Shown here piece by piece: positions 14,166-16,636 of a stretch of DNA of 16,636 bases (position 1 is the stretch's first letter; every line of letters starts with the position of its first letter). Source of the DNA: JAFGLP01 sp050014895 (GTDB lineage: Bacteria > Chloroflexota > Dehalococcoidia > GIF9 > UBA5629); the NCBI GenBank assembly GCA_050014895.1, contig JBEKCL010000061.1, forward strand, positions 1 through 16,636. Reading direction: 5' to 3'. Both the position numbers and the translations under genes were made by a program. The notes below the pieces were generated by a model, which saw only the letters and a program-made list of their open reading frames with translations, did not search any database and was not told the DNA's origin.

Positions 14166-14194
14166 AGTCTAACAAGAAAGAAAATGGTTGTCAA
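14166..14194 (-). promoter_or_regulatory. Sigma-70-type promoter of the tandem ferredoxin-fusion genes
   Basis: On the minus strand a perfect TTGACA (14194-14189) is separated by 17 bases from TAGACT (14171-14166), a four-of-six -10. It lies about 25 bp after the SDR stop codon, so copies A-B-C can be expressed independently of the por-SDR genes. The predicted start near 14159 leaves a leader of about 50 bases. Confidence 0.68.
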
Positions 14195-14218
14195 GGTATA
14201 TTGAAGAAACCGGGTGAG

Positions 14219-15010
14219 TTAAAAAAGGCCTTTCACCAGGCCGCCATCGACCTGGATGGTGGTACCTGTGATATAGCTTGCACGCTCGGAGGCCAGGAAA
14301 ATGGCCAGGTTAGCGACCTCTTCAGGGGTGCCGCAACGCTTCATTGGTATGCCGGCGGATAGGCTGGCAAGTGCCGCCTCATATGTCTTGCCCTGGCTTT
14401 CGGCTGTTTTCTTTACTATGGAAGCGAGCCGGTCAGTTAGTATCCAGCCGGGGCAGATGCTGTTAATAAGTATATTTTCATGGGCAACTTCCTGGGACAG
14501 TGTCTTGGCGAGCCCGATCACTGCTGCCCTGATCGAATTGGATAACACCATGTTTTCCAGTGGTTGCTTGGCGGCAACTGAGACCATGTTTACTATCCTG
14601 CCCCAACCTTGCCTTTTCATTATAGGAATGACCTCGCGGCACAATCTTACGGTGCTAAGCAGGTTTAATACCATGGCATGTTCCCATTCCAGGTCACTGA
14701 AGCTGAGGGAAGGGCCGGTGGGAGGGCCGCCTGCATTTGTTATCAGTATGTCGATCCAGCCAAAGTGGTCAACAGTTGCTTCAATAAGGCTTTTAACTTC
14801 GCTTCCTTTTGTAAGATCGGTAACTATAGGAAGTATCTTTACCGTATGGGACGATTCAATTTCATGGGCGGTATTGCGCAGTCCGGCTTCATTGCGGGCG
14901 CAGATTGCCATGTTAACACCCTCTTTAGCCAATCCGATGGCAATCGCCTTCCCGATCCCACGGCTGGCTGCGGAGACCAGAGCTGTTTTCCCGGCAATAC
15001 CTAAATTCAT
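14219..15010 (-). CDS. Short-chain dehydrogenase/reductase with altered active site
   Basis: I take the ATG at 15010 (MNLGIAGKTALV), giving 263 residues, the normal SDR length and N-terminus. An upstream ATG at 15073 would overlap porB by 44 bases and add a tail unlike the family. The Rossmann fold is clear: SAASRGIG at 13-20, TNAGG at 91-95 and a C-terminal ITGTTIQVDGG. The usual TGxxxGxG begins SA instead of TG. The catalytic YxxxK is missing: after Ser144 the expected Tyr position is Ser157 and the Lys position is Arg161 (LSNSIRAAVIGLAKTLS). Such SNxxR members form a recognisable SDR branch related to 3-oxoacyl-ACP reductases, so this is probably ancestral, not decay. The substrate is unknown. 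It follows porB by 19 bp and is probably cotranscribed. Confidence 0.88.
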   Translation of the reverse strand: MNLGIAGKTALVSAASRGIGKAIAIGLAKEGVNMAICARNEAGLRNTAHEIESSHTVKILPIVTDLTKGSEVKSLIEATVDHFGWIDILITNAGGPPTGPSLSFSDLEWEHAMVLNLLSTVRLCREVIPIMKRQGWGRIVNMVSVAAKQPLENMVLSNSIRAAVIGLAKTLSQEVAHENILINSICPGWILTDRLASIVKKTAESQGKTYEAALASLSAGIPMKRCGTPEEVANLAIFLASERASYITGTTIQVDGGLVKGLF

Positions 15011-15029
15011 AACTTTGCGATGAACTGGT

Positions 15030-15935
15030 TTACAGGTTAGTGGCCCTGTGAAGGCACTGCTTCCAGCGGGCATTTACCCATTCCTGGAGTTCATCTATCT
15101 GTTCTTCAGTAATGGTCTTGAACCTGCCCTGAGATATGAAGTACTCACGCACAGGCTGAAGGGTGCCTCCCTTGCGGGCAATGGATTCACTGGCGGCCGT
15201 AAGCCTGAAGATACCGTCCTCTATCTCATAAAGTACTACCAGGCCGGTTTCTACGGCCATTTCGCCGAACTTGATGGTGTCGCTGAAAGGGAAAAGCCAG
15301 CCCGGTGGGCAGGGTGTGTGAATATGAATAAACCTGGTGCCTTCAATGGTGCGGGCTTTTTTCACCTTTTCATAAAGGTCCAGCGGGTAGGAAGCTGAGC
15401 AGGTTGCTACATACGGCAACCCGTGCGCTTCCATAATTGCAGTGATATCTTTCTGGTATTGCTGTTTGCCTAAAATCGGCGTGGTCCCGGATACCGCTCC
15501 CAACGGGGTAGAGCCTGAACGCTGGTTGCCTGTGTTCATATAGCCTTCATTGTCATAGCAGATATAGATAAAATCCATCTGCCTCTCTGCGGCGCCGCTG
15601 AGGGATTGAATACCGATATCGTGTGTTCCGCCATCCCCTGCAAAGGCCAACACGGTTATATCTTTCTTGCCCAGCGCTTTTAATCCTGCAACCAGACCGG
15701 TAGCTGAGGCCCCGGTGGAGGCGAAAGGAGTATTAACGCAAGGGACGTTTACAGCTGTTATCGGGTACATGCCGTGCATAACCGTTGCGCAGCTTGCAGG
15801 TACAGTTACAATGCACTTGCCCTCTAACGCTTTCAAGGTATGACGGTAAGCAAGCGATAGCGCACATCCGGGACAGGTCCGGTTACCCGGTAAAATCCAT
15901 TCCTGTTCAATTAAGTTGACCGCGTTGGCTTTCAA
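15030..15935 (-). CDS. porB: Pyruvate (2-oxoacid):ferredoxin oxidoreductase beta subunit
   Basis: The 301-residue protein starts with TTG at 15935, seven bases after GGAGA; no ATG lies near. It is the thiamine-diphosphate subunit. The ThDP/Mg motif GDGGTHDIG (100-108) and DNEGYMNTGNQRSGSTP (128-144) are intact. Cysteines expected to hold the subunit's [4Fe-4S] cluster are Cys21 and Cys24 (TCPGC), Cys49 (PASCAT) and Cys209 (HTPCPPGW). The enzyme oxidatively decarboxylates pyruvate with CoA to acetyl-CoA, CO2 and reduced ferredoxin in the cytoplasm. It begins 13 bp after the alpha subunit gene. Length and motifs fit the four-subunit PorABCD type. A related 2-oxoacid, such as 2-oxoisovalerate, cannot be excluded as substrate. 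Confidence 0.9.
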   Translation of the reverse strand: MKANAVNLIEQEWILPGNRTCPGCALSLAYRHTLKALEGKCIVTVPASCATVMHGMYPITAVNVPCVNTPFASTGASATGLVAGLKALGKKDITVLAFAGDGGTHDIGIQSLSGAAERQMDFIYICYDNEGYMNTGNQRSGSTPLGAVSGTTPILGKQQYQKDITAIMEAHGLPYVATCSASYPLDLYEKVKKARTIEGTRFIHIHTPCPPGWLFPFSDTIKFGEMAVETGLVVLYEIEDGIFRLTAASESIARKGGTLQPVREYFISQGRFKTITEEQIDELQEWVNARWKQCLHRATNL

Positions 15936-15948
15936 ATTAGTCTCTCCG

Positions 15949-16636
15949 CTATATCTGGCATATCCATTCGGGATAGTCTGGATTGATAACTGTTTCCTTT
16001 AGAGATGATATAGCCTTTTTAGTTGCCTCGGCAAGTTCACGGGCTTTTACATCGCGTCCGCCAAGTCCTACTATGAAATTCCTGATGGCGGCATTTATAT
16101 AAGTTCCATAAAGGGCAGATTTGATCTCCGAGCAGGTCGCTCCTTCGGAACCGTAACTGATATTTTTATCAAAGACTACTATGAGTTTTGACTTTCTCAA
16201 TGCCTGTACCACGGCTGCTTTGGGGAATGGGCGGAAAACCCTGAGTCCGAGTACTCCTGCCTTTATTCCTTCTTCCCTCAACATATCTGCCGCAACTATG
16301 GCCTCCATAGCCAGGCTGCCCATGGCGACGATAGTTATTTCGGCATCTTCGTTGCGGTCTTCCCAGAAAAGGTTGGCATAATCCCGTCCGAAAACCTGGT
16401 TGAACTCTTTGCCTGCCTTCAGTATCGTTTCCCTCGAATTTTGCAGAGCTTCCTGCAGAAGGTATCTGAGCTCCATATACCCGTGACATAATTTGCCGTC
16501 AACACCGATGCGCGGATTGGCGAATGTCACCAGGTTATAATTTTTGGGGTTGGCAGGATCCAGGATCGTATGAGGTTTATATGGCGGTAGATATTTGTCT
16601 ACGTCTTCTTGAGATGGAATGTCGACTGGCATTTCA
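15949..16636 (-). CDS. porA: Pyruvate (2-oxoacid):ferredoxin oxidoreductase alpha subunit, C-terminal part
   Basis: The frame is open through the right edge (a GAA codon precedes the first visible ATG at 16632), so this is the C-terminal part of a longer protein, about 229 codons seen of a usual 380-400. It begins in the linker VDIPSQEDVDKYLPPYKP characteristic of PorA, then enters the second domain with TIVAMGSLAMEAIVAADMLREEGIKAGVLGLRVFRPFP and the DKNISYGSEGATCSEIKSALYG stretch. These resemble pyruvate:ferredoxin oxidoreductase alpha chains. In the four-subunit enzyme the gamma and delta genes commonly precede alpha, so they may lie just beyond the edge; that is inference. Confidence 0.88.
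   Translation of the reverse strand, partial: EMPVDIPSQEDVDKYLPPYKPHTILDPANPKNYNLVTFANPRIGVDGKLCHGYMELRYLLQEALQNSRETILKAGKEFNQVFGRDYANLFWEDRNEDAEITIVAMGSLAMEAIVAADMLREEGIKAGVLGLRVFRPFPKAAVVQALRKSKLIVVFDKNISYGSEGATCSEIKSALYGTYINAAIRNFIVGLGGRDVKARELAEATKKAISSLKETVINPDYPEWICQI

Noticed and set aside
15011..15073. Longer N-terminus for the SDR
   Set aside because: It would overlap porB by 44 bases, lacks a ribosome site and adds residues not typical of SDR proteins.
1..16636. tRNA, rRNA, CRISPR array, insertion sequence or prophage genes
   Set aside because: No clover-leaf, rRNA motif, regularly spaced repeat, transposase, integrase or phage protein was recognised on either strand.

Overview
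The window reads as a chromosomal segment of an anaerobic bacterium. The evidence is oxygen-sensitive chemistry: a pyruvate-type 2-oxoacid:ferredoxin oxidoreductase and three proteins with two [4Fe-4S] ferredoxin motifs each. By eye the base composition is even and moderate, and there is no transposase, integrase, tRNA, rRNA or CRISPR array. The gene mix would fit Chloroflexota (Dehalococcoidia-like) or another syntrophic or sulfate-reducing anaerobe. That placement is an impression, not shown by the sequence.

Layout. (1) 1-1107, minus strand: the N-terminal part of a DUF47/PhoU-like protein and a Cys-rich DUF3795 protein. (2) 1282-2729, plus strand: a lemA-TPM membrane pair whose frames overlap by one base. 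A perfect 28-bp palindrome follows, between convergent gene sets. (3) 2816-9931, minus strand: a seven-gene set read from 9931 downwards. In order it holds an anchored serine hydrolase, a TetR regulator, a 3-hydroxyacyl-CoA dehydrogenase-family enzyme (HAD2), an MFS importer, an SMP-30-type lipoprotein lactonase, a BKACE (DUF849) enzyme and a second dehydrogenase (HAD1). A short remnant of a HAD2-like gene lies between the lactonase and BKACE genes. (4) 9932-10251: a regulatory gap with a consensus sigma-70 promoter, a TetR-like palindrome over its start and a 13-bp inverted repeat. (5) 10252-10905, plus strand: a protein of unknown function. (6) 10892-14110, minus strand: three tandem paralogues, each a predicted winged helix joined to a Cys-rich middle and a two-cluster ferredoxin tail, with their own promoter and operator-like palindrome. 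(7) 14219-16636, minus strand: an SDR with a changed active site, then porB and the 3' part of porA.

How it may work together (inference). The seven-gene operon looks like an outside-in catabolic route. The serine hydrolase and lactonase would open an ester, amide or lactone outside the membrane, the MFS protein would import the acid, HAD1/HAD2 would oxidise a beta-hydroxy acid to a beta-keto acid, and BKACE would split it with acetyl-CoA to acetoacetyl-CoA and a new acyl-CoA. TetR probably controls the operon through the palindrome at its promoter. The right-hand block concerns 2-oxoacid oxidation and ferredoxin-level electron flow. The tandem wHTH-ferredoxin proteins are the least understood and most interesting part of the window.
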